DNA of 55,395 bases from contig CALGNY010000152.1 in NCBI GenBank assembly GCA_937958375.1, positions 1-55,395 of the forward strand, written 5' to 3'. The notes beneath the pieces were generated by a model. It searched no databases. It saw nothing but the letters and a program-made list of their open reading frames with translations, and was not told the origin of the DNA. Made by a program: the position numbers and the translations under genes. The DNA comes from an uncultured Bacillaceae bacterium (lineage in GTDB: Bacteria > Bacillota > Bacilli > Bacillales > Alkalibacillaceae). Each line of letters begins with the position of its first letter. The first letter of the stretch is position 1. Below are positions 1 to 7,688 of this stretch, in pieces.

Positions 1-762
1 TATATCTTTCGAATCAAATTGAAGACGATCGGAACTTCCGATTGTCACAGGCAAGTTTTTCTCATGAACTAATTGAAGTGTTTTTTGAGCGTCATCCATG
101 GTAAGTGAGTAACTTATACTCGATAAGTCTTTTAGGGATTCACGTAACAACGTACCATTTTTTATGAAGAGTACTGTATCAGTCAGACGATCTATTTGGT
201 CTAAATTATGGGACGAGACCAGAACGGTTGTACCCTGGCTAAATAATTCGATAAGAATTTCCCTCATATTAATTGAACTTGTCGGATCCATACCGTTAAA
301 CGGCTCATCCAATAGTAATAACTTAGGTTTATTGATGATAGCCATCGCCAGGAGCAAATGTTGTTTCATTCCAAGCGATAAGTGCTTTATTCTCTTTTTA
401 GGGTATTCTTGCATTCCAACTCTCTGAATTACGTGGTCTATTTCAGAGTAATTGATTTTCTGCATATCACATACAAACTTCAGGTGATCGTACACGGTCA
501 AGTTAGGATACAGAATACGGTTATCTTGCAAAAAAGACATATCATAAAATAGGTTCGGATCCCCGTTATTTTTTTCTAGAAGTCTAATTTTACCTTCATC
601 AAAAGACAACAAATTTGCCATACAGTTCAGTAAAGTAGTTTTGCCCGATCCATTTGATCCTACCAAAGCAACGATTGTCGGTTCTTCTACAAAAATATTG
701 ATATTATGCAAAACAGTTTTCTTTTTATAGCTTTTCTTTAACTTTTCTACTTGAATAATCAC
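1..762 (-). CDS. ABC transporter ATP-binding protein, 3' end cut by window edge
   Basis: The minus-strand frame stays open from a GTG at 762 (GGAGGGG just upstream) to the window edge, giving 254 codons without a stop, so the C-terminus is missing. It has the full ABC ATPase signature set: Walker A GSNGSGKTT near residue 35, a Q-loop region (SFLQDNR), signature motif LSLGMKQ, Walker B LLLLDEP followed by the D-loop region, and switch His in VSSHNLDQ. It should energise an ABC transporter whose membrane subunit is expected further left, outside the window. The layout resembles drug, bacteriocin or antibiotic-type exporters (one ATPase plus a separate permease), but the substrate cannot be told. 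In B. subtilis resA-type genes follow spmB, so gene order differs here. Confidence 0.9.
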   Translation of the reverse strand, partial: MIIQVEKLKKSYKKKTVLHNINIFVEEPTIVALVGSNGSGKTTLLNCMANLLSFDEGKIRLLEKNNGDPNLFYDMSFLQDNRILYPNLTVYDHLKFVCDMQKINYSEIDHVIQRVGMQEYPKKRIKHLSLGMKQHLLLAMAIINKPKLLLLDEPFNGMDPTSSINMREILIELFSQGTTVLVSSHNLDQIDRLTDTVLFIKNGTLLRESLKDLSSISYSLTMDDAQKTLQLVHEKNLPVTIGSSDRLQFDSKDI

Positions 763-796
763 CTGCACACCCCTCCAGGTTTGTTCATTAAGAGAA

Positions 797-828
797 GCCC
801 TGGCCAATCATTGGATATAGACCAGGGC
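797..828. repeat. Short inverted repeat after spmB
   Basis: Arms 797-803 (GCCCTGG) and 822-828 (CCAGGGC) are perfect complements. It lies between the spmB stop and the ABC ATPase start and could be the transcription end of the spm operon, but the T-run after it on the minus strand is poor. AT-rich sequence with a repeated word (GAATTTATAG at about 896 and 945) fills the rest of the 763-967 gap. Confidence 0.35.
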
Positions 829-967
829 ATTATGTATTTGTAATTAAATTGTAAGCCATCTATTCAGCATAGAATTATTACCTTAAATCCTTTTTGAATT
901 TATAGATAATTATACCAAATAAATTATAAAATACAAGTTGTTTTTTGAATTTATAGTTTATTCTTAA

Positions 968-1492
968 TCAACTGAAAATTAAATAACAAATGACTAATGA
1001 AGCGGTTATTCCAACGAAATCAGCCAACAAACCTACTTTAAGTGCATCCCCCATTTTCTTGATTTGTACGGCGCCGAAATAAACGGTCAGAACATACAGC
1101 GTTGTATCTGTACTGCCTTGCATGACGGAAGCCAGTTTTCCAAGAAACGAATCTGGGCCTTCATGTTGAATGATATCTGTCGCTACACCGAGTGATGCAG
1201 TTCCTGAAATTGGGCGTGTCAGTGCCAATGGGACAATGTCAGAGGGCACATGAAAGATCGATAACACGGGTTCCAATAAGCCTACAAAAGCATCCAACGC
1301 CCCTGAAGCACGGAATATGGTGATGGAAACAATCATTCCTAATAAAAAAGGCAGTAAGGAGACTGCCATCTTTACGCCTTCCTTACCCCCTTCAACGAAT
1401 GTTTCATAAGTCGGAACCTTTTTAAACGTACCATACAACAGTACCGTCAGTATGAGCAGTGGGATAATCATGTTACTAATTTGGACAAGCAT
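968..1492 (-). CDS. spmB: Spore maturation protein B
   Basis: An integral membrane protein of the nucleoside-recognition (Gate) domain family, about 174 aa. SpmA and SpmB are needed in B. subtilis for full dehydration of the spore core and act with the DacB carboxypeptidase encoded just upstream. Several hydrophobic helices are visible, with the conserved patches RPISGTAS and QGSTDTTLYV in the middle. The start is ATG 1492, which overlaps the spmA stop as TGATG. A GTG one codon earlier (1495) is equally possible with the same AAGGAG site. It is the last gene of the dacB-spmA-spmB operon. Confidence 0.95.
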   Translation of the reverse strand: MLVQISNMIIPLLILTVLLYGTFKKVPTYETFVEGGKEGVKMAVSLLPFLLGMIVSITIFRASGALDAFVGLLEPVLSIFHVPSDIVPLALTRPISGTASLGVATDIIQHEGPDSFLGKLASVMQGSTDTTLYVLTVYFGAVQIKKMGDALKVGLLADFVGITASLVICYLIFS

Positions 1493-2082
1493 CACGAAAG
1501 GCTCCTTTTGCGTCGATAATAAAAATATCGGTCAATCAACAATGCCCCAATCGTTGAGATCATCGTTGCGATAATCGTAGCTCCGACGATTTCGGTTGGG
1601 GCAATTGAGTCATACTTCATGCGAATGGCGATGATGGTTGTTGGAATCAACGTGACACTGGAAGTATTGAGTGCGAGGAAAGTGATCATTGAGCGAGATG
1701 CTTCTGTTTTATTTCCGTTTAGTTCTTTCATCGATTGCATCGCTTTGATTCCAAAGGGTGTTGCAGCATTACCCAGCCCGAATATATTGGATGAAAAATT
1801 GGATAATATGTATCCCATCGCCGGGTGGTTTGGCGGAATTTCGGGAAATAAATATTTGAAGATGGGTCTGAATAAGTTGGCTAGTTTTTTCAGCAAACCA
1901 GCTTCCTCTGCTATTCTCATCATCCCAAGCCAAAAAACCAGCACACTGACCAATGTTATGGTGAGTGCCACAGCTTCCTCAGCACCTGAGAAAATCGCTT
2001 CATTCACTTGATCCATCGTTCCATTAAAAAGTGCATAGATGATTCCGATGGCTGCCAAACCCGCCCATATTATGTTGACCAT
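1492..2082 (-). CDS. spmA: Spore maturation protein A
   Basis: A 196-aa multi-pass membrane protein of the Gate/nucleoside-recognition family and the partner of SpmB in spore core dehydration. The segment with NFSSNIFGLGNAATPFGIKA in the middle is typical of SpmA. Its start lies 13 bases inside the 3' end of dacB and its stop overlaps the spmB start, so the three genes are translationally coupled and probably transcribed in the mother cell, as in B. subtilis (known for the family, not shown here). Confidence 0.95.
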   Translation of the reverse strand: MVNIIWAGLAAIGIIYALFNGTMDQVNEAIFSGAEEAVALTITLVSVLVFWLGMMRIAEEAGLLKKLANLFRPIFKYLFPEIPPNHPAMGYILSNFSSNIFGLGNAATPFGIKAMQSMKELNGNKTEASRSMITFLALNTSSVTLIPTTIIAIRMKYDSIAPTEIVGATIIATMISTIGALLIDRYFYYRRKRSLS

Positions 2083-2972
2083 AGGAATGCTCCTTGCATT
2101 TGTCTAAACGTTTCCATATACACATCCATAAAATCAAACTTACCTGCTTCAGCATGAATCGGTAGTTCTGGTTTGTCCTGAAGCTGGTTAAAGGAATAGT
2201 CGTACAGTTTTTTGTGGTCGTTCCAATCATCTGGTGCGTTTAATGTGACGACAACAATCTCATGCCCATCGTGTTCAGCTGTCGTCACTAATGTTCTACC
2301 TGCTTTTTTTGTGAACCCTGTCTTCCCGCCCGTACAAAATTCTCCATAGGTCGTCAACAATTTATTTTTATTGAACCAATAGTAATCACCATTCTTAGGT
2401 AAATGCTTTTCTGTTCCAAAAATTTTTCTGAAATCTTCATTTTGCTTCATTGCATTTGCGGTTACTAAAGCCATATCATATGCACTGGAATAATGGTATT
2501 CTTCTTCCAAGCCATGCGGGTTTTGAAATGAACTATTCTCCATGCCCAACCATCTGGCAGTATCGTTCATCAAAAAAGCAAATCCTTTTGTGCTTCCACC
2601 GACATGTTCTGCGATTGCAGTGGCTGCATCATTTCCAGAACGAAGCATCAAACCATACAACAAATCTTCCAACGAATAGATTTGGTTTTCTTCCGTATAA
2701 ATGGACGAACCTTCAATCATCGTAGCTTCTTTTGATATCCTGATTTGATCAGATAAATCAGCATGTTCCAGTGCAACAAAAGCTGTAACGATTTTCGTGA
2801 TACTCGCAATAGACGACTGCTCATGCATTCGTTTATCGTAAAGCACTTCCATTGTATTGAGGTCCAATACGACCGCATTTTGGGCAGAGATATCCGGTTC
2901 GGCTTCCACCCAGTTCGGTTTCACGATGGTAATCATCAAGACAAAAAGAATAAGGAAGATGATCTTTTTCAT
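2070..2972 (-). CDS. dacB: D-alanyl-D-alanine carboxypeptidase, DacB/PBP5*-like
   Basis: A secreted S11-family penicillin-binding protein that trims D-Ala from peptidoglycan stem peptides and sets cross-linking in the spore cortex. A signal peptide fills residues 1-25. The active-site motifs are all present: SITK at 57-60, SGN at 112-114 and KTG at 217-219. At 300 aa it is clearly shorter than B. subtilis DacB (about 382 aa): it ends about 80 residues after the KTG box and so lacks much of the usual C-terminal domain. It leads the operon with spmA and spmB. Upstream, CATAATCA-type sequence could be a sigma-E promoter, but the match is weak. Confidence 0.93.
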   Translation of the reverse strand: MKKIIFLILFVLMITIVKPNWVEAEPDISAQNAVVLDLNTMEVLYDKRMHEQSSIASITKIVTAFVALEHADLSDQIRISKEATMIEGSSIYTEENQIYSLEDLLYGLMLRSGNDAATAIAEHVGGSTKGFAFLMNDTARWLGMENSSFQNPHGLEEEYHYSSAYDMALVTANAMKQNEDFRKIFGTEKHLPKNGDYYWFNKNKLLTTYGEFCTGGKTGFTKKAGRTLVTTAEHDGHEIVVVTLNAPDDWNDHKKLYDYSFNQLQDKPELPIHAEAGKFDFMDVYMETFRQMQGAFLWST

Positions 2973-3152
2973 TTTTCCTGTTCACATCCATTCATACTTG
3001 TCTGCTTAATTCATGATTATGACGGTTTGTCCATAGATATGAATGGATTGATCAGTGGGCTGATTTTATCGTAATCGGTTTATCGGGGAGTTTGGGCTAG
3101 TCCGACAGCGAGGAACCTTTATCGGGGTTGAATACTCTATTGAAAATAGTCA
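2973..3152. other. dacB leader region
   Basis: No gene is visible here. It must hold the dacB promoter. A ten-base word TTTATCGGGG occurs twice (3079-3088 and 3118-3127). The 21-bp array begins at the right edge. Confidence 0.4.
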
Positions 3153-3278
3153 ATTCCGTACTTATGAAGTCGGATTCCGTGCTAATTTTAAGTTATTCCA
3201 TACTAATTTGAATTTATTCCGTACTAATCCAAAGTTATTACATACTAATTCGAAGCAATTCCGTACTAATTGTGCTCC
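3153..3278. repeat. Array 1: six 21-bp degenerate tandem repeats
   Basis: Six units start at 3153, 3174, 3195, 3216, 3237 and 3258, each exactly 21 bp. The core is ATTCCGTACTAATT (variants in units 1, 2, 3 and 5), followed by about 7 less conserved bases. The array begins 5 bp behind the ypuI terminator and ends 180 bp before the dacB start. Short frames across it are by-products of a period divisible by three. Confidence 0.9.
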
Positions 3279-3282
3279 AACC

Positions 3283-3319
3283 AAAAAAGCTGCCCCGCAA
3301 CTCAATCGGAACAGCTTTT
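3283..3319 (-). terminator. Intrinsic terminator of the scpA-scpB-ypuI operon
   Basis: On the minus strand AAAAGCTGT pairs with CAGCTTTTTT around a loop, giving a stem followed by a T-run. It lies 4 bases past the ypuI stop and directly abuts array 1. Confidence 0.85.
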
Positions 3320-3322
3320 ACA

Positions 3323-3790
3323 CTATGATATTTCTTGTGAGAGATATTCTAATCGATTTCTTAGTTCCAAGAAAATCGGTTCTAGGCGATCCGTCAACTG
3401 GATAATTTCCTCACCAGGATGGTGGATGAAATCGATACTTCTTTTATTTTGATACGATGCACGACTATCTTCAAACCATAGATCCTCACTTGGCGAAAAG
3501 AATGAATCGACGCATTTGATTGAAATGCCGCGTAAGATTCGGTCAAAGTGTTTTCCATCAACCGTTTTTACCCGTGTAAACTGGTGAACGGCTTTCTTGC
3601 CTTCTGATGAGTAGGACTCCAGTAGCCGAAGTTGCTTCATGACTTGTCGGATATATTCACCATCAAGCTCCGTAGCCAGACTCGCTAAATGGTTGGCGGA
3701 ATAATGATTGTGAAAGTCACCTAAAACCTCTTCAATTTGGCTGAGCTCGTCGTAGATCTGTTGTGCTTGTGCCTTTCTCCCGGTTAGCAT
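3323..3790 (-). CDS. ypuI: YpuI family protein (DUF3907)
   Basis: A 155-aa soluble protein of unknown function, found next to scpB in Bacillaceae exactly as here. The C-terminal half with FFSPSEDLWFEDSRASYQ, followed by a leucine/glutamate-rich helical end, is the family hallmark as I recall it. The N-terminal half looks all-helical. ATG at 3790 has AAGGGGGT eight bases ahead. It is slightly shorter than the B. subtilis protein (about 179 aa). No catalytic motif can be pointed to. Confidence 0.85.
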   Translation of the reverse strand: MLTGRKAQAQQIYDELSQIEEVLGDFHNHYSANHLASLATELDGEYIRQVMKQLRLLESYSSEGKKAVHQFTRVKTVDGKHFDRILRGISIKCVDSFFSPSEDLWFEDSRASYQNKRSIDFIHHPGEEIIQLTDRLEPIFLELRNRLEYLSQEIS

Positions 3791-3831
3791 TCGTTCGTAG
3801 GGACCCCCTTAAAATTTTTGAGCTGCTTATT

Positions 3832-4404
3832 TTATCTATCGGTCAGATCTTGAAAAAATAAATCGGATTCCAATAATGTTTCATCTAACTCTTCTTCAGA
3901 AAGAGGTGGTAATTCATCCAGTGAAGTCAATCCGAAAAACGTCAGAAATTCTCTCGTCGTCTGATATAAAATCGGTCTGCCGCTCGTATCTTTTCTTCCT
4001 GCTTCCTCGATTAGATAACGCGATACTAACGTTTGTACGGGACCGTCACATTTCACCCCTCGAATTTCTTCCATTTCTACTTTTGTGATTGGTTGCTTAT
4101 AAGCGACAATGGCCAATGTCTCTAATGATGCTTGTGAAAGGCGTGACGAAACATTGGTTTGTTGCATTTTTTCATAGTAAGCAGCATGGTCAGGTTTTGT
4201 CGTTAAATAGTGAATGCCCCTTACTTCTAATATAGATAGTCCACGTTGTCCATGTTCATAATCATATTTCAATTCATTGATTAATAGTTGAACTGCATCT
4301 TCATCCACTTCAAGTATGTTTTTGATTTGTTTGCTGGATAAACCTTCGTCACCTGAGACGAAGAGCAACCCTTCCAATACACCTTTTAATTCATTCAATT
4401 CCAT
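3832..4404 (-). CDS. scpB: Segregation and condensation protein B
   Basis: A kleisin-associated subunit of the SMC-ScpA-ScpB condensin complex, which compacts and separates chromosomes. The 190-aa protein has two winged-helix domains. ASLETLAIVAYKQPITKVEMEE and the RGVKCDGPVQTL region are diagnostic, and the C-terminus is acidic. The start overlaps the scpA stop by 10 bases, so the two are coupled. Confidence 0.96.
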   Translation of the reverse strand: MELNELKGVLEGLLFVSGDEGLSSKQIKNILEVDEDAVQLLINELKYDYEHGQRGLSILEVRGIHYLTTKPDHAAYYEKMQQTNVSSRLSQASLETLAIVAYKQPITKVEMEEIRGVKCDGPVQTLVSRYLIEEAGRKDTSGRPILYQTTREFLTFFGLTSLDELPPLSEEELDETLLESDLFFQDLTDR

Positions 4405-5144
4405 TCGATTTCCCCCATCAGTTCGACCATGATTGAATCGAAATTATGCTCTTGGACACACTTCACTTTCAAGCCTTTCATCAGTTCCAAAAGAGCAAGG
4501 AATGTGGCCACAATTTCATATTTTCTCTCATATGGAAACAAACGTTCAAAAGGCATTCTACCATAATTCTCGCGAAGTTTGTGTACGACATCTGTCATTC
4601 GTTTTTCAATTGAAATTTCTTGTCGTTGAACAGTCGTTTCCATCGGTTCTAGGAGCTTTTTGCGCCTTAAAACCTTTTGGAATGCTTGGGCTAAATCAAC
4701 GACATCCAATTCATCACTTCGCTCAATCTTCTGCTCGCTTTGGAACTCAGATAAGTCGGAAGCGGGTCGCATATGGGTACGGAAATCATCTCGTTCTCTT
4801 TCTTTCAAGTCAGCGGCGGCTTCTTTAAACTTACGATATTCAATCAACTTGGCAATCAGCTCATCACGTAAGTCTTCTTCATATTCATCCTCCACTTCTA
4901 TTTCTTGCTTCGGCAAAAGCATTTGGCTTTTGATCGCTAACAGCGTTGCAGCCATGACGAGATACTCACTTGCGATGTCCAATTGGAGTTCTTGCATCGT
5001 CCGTATATAATCCATATATTGATCGGCCACTTCTTTTAAGGGAACTTCATAGATATCAATTTCATATTGATTCACTAAATGTAATAATAAATCTAACGGT
5101 CCCTCAAATGTATCGAATTTTACTTGATATGTAAGGTTGGACAA
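4395..5144 (-). CDS. scpA: Segregation and condensation protein A
   Basis: The kleisin subunit bridging the SMC heads. The N-terminal YQVKFDTFEGPLDLLLHLV motif binds the SMC neck, an acidic helical middle follows, and the C-terminal winged helix ends near MVELMGEIEWN. TTG 5144 is taken as the start: AAAGAG lies eight bases ahead and the protein then begins at the point where homologues begin (about 249 aa). An in-frame TTG at 5195 would add 17 residues without homology support. Confidence 0.93.
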   Translation of the reverse strand: MSNLTYQVKFDTFEGPLDLLLHLVNQYEIDIYEVPLKEVADQYMDYIRTMQELQLDIASEYLVMAATLLAIKSQMLLPKQEIEVEDEYEEDLRDELIAKLIEYRKFKEAAADLKERERDDFRTHMRPASDLSEFQSEQKIERSDELDVVDLAQAFQKVLRRKKLLEPMETTVQRQEISIEKRMTDVVHKLRENYGRMPFERLFPYERKYEIVATFLALLELMKGLKVKCVQEHNFDSIMVELMGEIEWN

Positions 5145-5247
5145 AAGTATCACTCTTTCACGTCGGCTTTCACCGTATACTTTGAATTTTATCAAATATC
5201 TATCGGAAAAGGAATAGTCAAACGTATGGCTAGGAGAGATTTTATCG

Positions 5248-5721
5248 ATGTATCCACAAAGTTATATTGAGTTTCTCTATGAGTTCCATTATACAAGAGA
5301 CTACTTTGAGTGTCATGAAGTTCTGGAGGATTTTTGGAAAGATCATACGGATATGAAGCGGGATTCGATTTGGGTCGGTTTGATCCAGCTAGCTGTTTGT
5401 CTTTACCACTACAGACGAAACAATGTTATCGGTGCTAAAAAGCTAATCGACAGCTCTTTAGAAAAGTTACAGTCCAACCGAGAGTACGTCAACAAATTGG
5501 GATTATCTGAACCAGAATTATTTCGAATCATTTACAATATAAAAAATCGGATTGAACTTGGTCTACCTTATGACAGCGTTGACTTGCCTATTCATGATTC
5601 CCGACTTCAACAGCAATTAGAAACATATGCAACCAAGAAAGATCCTGATGCTACTTATGCTTATCATATTACGAGCGAACGAATCATACACCATCACTTA
5701 AAAAAATACCGAACAGATTAA
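5248..5721 (+). CDS. ypuF: DUF309 family protein, YpuF-like
   Basis: A 157-aa protein of the DUF309 family, an all-helical fold with the signature FECHEVLEDFWK near residues 20-31 and a second conserved part GLIQLAVCLYHY. The function is unknown. The ATG has GGAGAG eight bases ahead. In B. subtilis ypuF also neighbours scpA, but here it is divergent from scpA and shares the 5145-5247 gap for both promoters. Confidence 0.85.
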   Translation: MYPQSYIEFLYEFHYTRDYFECHEVLEDFWKDHTDMKRDSIWVGLIQLAVCLYHYRRNNVIGAKKLIDSSLEKLQSNREYVNKLGLSEPELFRIIYNIKNRIELGLPYDSVDLPIHDSRLQQQLETYATKKDPDATYAYHITSERIIHHHLKKYRTD

Positions 5722-5756
5722 CAAATTTTTTCTTTAGGTAGATCTAGTGGGCAAAC

Positions 5757-5800
5757 AAAAATAGAGGCCAATAAGATTACCCTTATGTAGCCTCTATTTT
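5757..5800. terminator. Bidirectional terminator between ypuF and the haemoglobin gene
   Basis: Arms AAAAATAGAGGC (5757-5768) and GCCTCTATTTT (5790-5800) form a GC-capped stem with an A-run and a T-run on the two sides, placed between two convergent genes. Confidence 0.85.
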
Positions 5801-5819
5801 AGAACGGAATGTAGTTTAA

Positions 5820-6251
5820 CTATTTGATCGTACCACTAATGACCTCTTCTTTGTGTGCCATAAACGCATCCAAAACTTCATTCTTTTCTTTCTCCGGGAC
5901 TTCAAAATGATCGAGTGTGTTTGCCAACACGTTGCCGGCAGCATCAAATTCTTCCGCCGTTAACTTCATATCATAATGCGTCGGCTCTAAATCCAAGCTA
6001 TCGTCGTTCGGGACAGTGCTGACGTACTTATACGGACCACCAGCCTTTTCACATACCCATAAAGTTGTCAAAACGACAAACCCAGGCTCTCTCCATCTTC
6101 TGTTTTCATACCAATCTTTCAAAAAGGAATTAGATGAGTTTTTTCCTGCAACCGGATCTTTAGCTAATTCGTTAGCAAAATGATCAACGACTGCTTCAAT
6201 ACTATAGATTCCTCCAAGACGTTCGTATTGCGATTTTTTCGGACAAAACAA
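5820..6251 (-). CDS. Group 1 truncated haemoglobin-like protein
   Basis: A small haem protein of the 2-over-2 globin fold; such proteins bind O2 or NO. Family features are YERLGGIYSIEAVVDHF near the start, AGGPYKY in the middle and the HYDMKLTAEEFDA segment, whose His (about residue 92 of 143) is the expected proximal haem ligand. A longer frame begins at an ATG at 6281, but a TATAAT box overlaps that ATG, while AAGGAGTG sits four bases before TTG 6251, so TTG is chosen. It is a single-gene transcript between a promoter at 6280-6308 and a terminator at 5757-5800. The exact subgroup is inferred from motifs only. Confidence 0.85.
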   Translation of the reverse strand: MFCPKKSQYERLGGIYSIEAVVDHFANELAKDPVAGKNSSNSFLKDWYENRRWREPGFVVLTTLWVCEKAGGPYKYVSTVPNDDSLDLEPTHYDMKLTAEEFDAAGNVLANTLDHFEVPEKEKNEVLDAFMAHKEEVISGTIK

Positions 6252-6279
6252 TTCACACTCCTTTTGATTATTTGATACC

Positions 6280-6308
6280 ATTATATCAAAACATTGCGAT
6301 AATTTTAA
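6280..6308 (-). promoter_or_regulatory. Sigma-A-like promoter of the haemoglobin gene
   Basis: TATAAT (6280-6285 on the complement) is preceded at 17 bp by TTAAAA (6303-6308). Transcription would start near 6273, ahead of the AAGGAGTG site that serves TTG 6251. Confidence 0.6.
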
Positions 6309-6350
6309 ATAATTGGTTTAAAATTTGTGAGTCTGTTAGGGTAGCAAAAT

Positions 6351-6664
6351 ATATGCGCCCGTACTTGAGAAATATGTGACCGAGCGCGTGGTATTTGCGA
6401 CTAAGGAGGACGGTTATGCGACTTCTGGCTTAAGATATATGACCGTGAGCTAATTTTATGTGACCTTTAGCGAAAAATATGAGCCCGCTCAGGGAGATAT
6501 GTGACCGAGTGAGTAATAATTGCGACCACTGAGATCAGATATGTTACCACAGGCCGGGTATATACACCCTTCTGAGCAATTTATATGACCTTCATAGAAA
6601 AATATGGACCCACTTCGAAAAAATTTGTGACCCAGCAACCTATATATGCGCCCTTTACGGAAAA
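6351..6664. repeat. Array 2: fifteen 21-bp degenerate tandem repeats
   Basis: Units start at 6351, 6372, 6393, 6414, 6435, 6456, 6477, 6497, 6518, 6539, 6560, 6581, 6602, 6623 and 6644, all 21 bp apart except one 20-bp step. The core is ATATGTGACC with single-base variants (TGCGAC, TGCGCC), followed by about 11 bases that differ from unit to unit. It lies between the ribT terminator and the haemoglobin promoter. Apart from the array, positions 6252-6740 hold only that promoter and terminator. Confidence 0.92.
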
Positions 6665-6692
6665 GCATTGATGTACGAGAATACGAATACAC

Positions 6693-6736
6693 AAAAAACA
6701 CTGTCCAATTCACTCGCATTGAGCAAATTGGACAGT
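6693..6736 (-). terminator. Intrinsic terminator of ribT
   Basis: Perfect 11-bp arms (6700-6710 ACTGTCCAATT, 6726-6736) are followed by a TTTTTTG tail on the minus strand, five bases after the ribT stop. Confidence 0.9.
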
Positions 6737-6740
6737 TATA

Positions 6741-7082
6741 TTATTCCTTACAAGCTTCGAAAAATTCTTTTGTAAATTCATTGCTTGTGACATCGTAGTC
6801 TTGATACATTTCTTTAACCGCTTGAACCATTTTCTTTCCGATGCCTTGGTTTCTATAGGATGGATTGACACTGATGTGCTGGACGATGACTTGATCGCCT
6901 TCCATTCTTACACCAATGGCTCCAAGGACCTCTTCTTCTTTCCACAAATATAATTGCCAACCCTCGTTGGTCTCATATTCGTTAATGGTCTCTTGAAGCT
7001 TTTTTACCTTCTTTTCTTCAGGCATAAAAGAAAGTAAGCCCATCGCTATTTTTTCAAAGCTCTTTTTAAACTTAATTAGCAT
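6741..7082 (-). CDS. ribT: RibT-type GNAT acetyltransferase
   Basis: A 113-aa GCN5-related N-acetyltransferase closely resembling B. subtilis RibT, the last gene of the riboflavin operon there. The start MLIKFKKSFEKIAMGLLSFM and the acetyl-CoA loop region ISVNPSYRNQGIGKKM (Q/RxxGxG) are clear. ATG 7082 is chosen for its GAGGGG site and homologue length; the frame could be extended to 7121. Here it stands alone: no ribD, ribE, ribA or ribH and no FMN riboswitch are seen between it and ppiB. Substrate unknown. Confidence 0.88.
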   Translation of the reverse strand: MLIKFKKSFEKIAMGLLSFMPEEKKVKKLQETINEYETNEGWQLYLWKEEEVLGAIGVRMEGDQVIVQHISVNPSYRNQGIGKKMVQAVKEMYQDYDVTSNEFTKEFFEACKE

Positions 7083-7235
7083 ATTAACCCCTCTTATAAC
7101 AAAAGAATGTTTGATTCTCATCCTTCAGTTTTTTGAGAATTGGCTAGTTCGCCTTCTTAAAAAGGCCCTCACTGTTTTCTATCGAATAGATATCGTAACA
7201 TCATTGTTACCAAAAAATCAAGATTAGATACAAAA

Positions 7236-7667
7236 CTAGCTTTCAATGGTTACCTTTTCCATTACATCTCCAGCCTGTACTCGGTCCACGACATCCATTC
7301 CGTCGGTCACTTTACCAAACACGGTATGCACGCCATCCAAATGTGGTTGGGCTTCATGGCAAATAAAAAATTGACTGCCTCCCGTATCCTTCCCTGCATG
7401 GGCCATTGATAGGGATCCTCTTTCGTGACGGTTTGGATTTCCTTCCGTTTCACATTTAATCGTATAACCAGGACCACCTGTCCCATTACCGTTTGGGTCG
7501 CCGCCTTGAATGACAAATCCAGGAATGACGCGATGGAATGTTAATCCGTCATAAAAATTACTCTCTGCTAGTTTCACAAAGTTTTCGACTGTGCCCGGTG
7601 CGTCTTCCTCAAACAAATCAATTTCAATTTTTTCTCCGTTTTCAAAATGAATCGTTGCTTTTTTCAT
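7236..7667 (-). CDS. ppiB: Peptidyl-prolyl cis-trans isomerase B (cyclophilin)
   Basis: A 143-aa cytoplasmic cyclophilin that catalyses proline cis-trans isomerisation. Active-site motifs are FHRVIPGFVIQGGDP (catalytic Arg and Gln), GSQFFICH and LDGVHTVFGKV. GGAGG lies seven bases before ATG 7667. The lysA stop is 21 bases upstream in the same direction, so the two are probably co-transcribed. The 7083-7235 gap has a small palindrome GCCTTCTTAAAAAGGC (7151-7166) but no clear terminator. Confidence 0.97.
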   Translation of the reverse strand: MKKATIHFENGEKIEIDLFEEDAPGTVENFVKLAESNFYDGLTFHRVIPGFVIQGGDPNGNGTGGPGYTIKCETEGNPNRHERGSLSMAHAGKDTGGSQFFICHEAQPHLDGVHTVFGKVTDGMDVVDRVQAGDVMEKVTIES

Positions 7668-7688
7668 TTGATAACCTCCATCGTAAAT

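Noticed and set aside
164..427. Plus-strand ORF at the left end
   Set aside because: It is antisense to the ABC ATPase, whose complete motif set shows the minus strand to be coding.
6489..6719. Heptapeptide-repeat protein (also 9246-9446, 9343-9645)
   Set aside because: These frames only mirror a 21-bp period. They lack ribosome binding sites, run through a terminator or neighbouring features, and array 3 does not keep frame.
7083..7235. FMN riboswitch upstream of ribT
   Set aside because: The 153-bp gap is too short and lacks the conserved RFN-box words; only a small palindrome is present.
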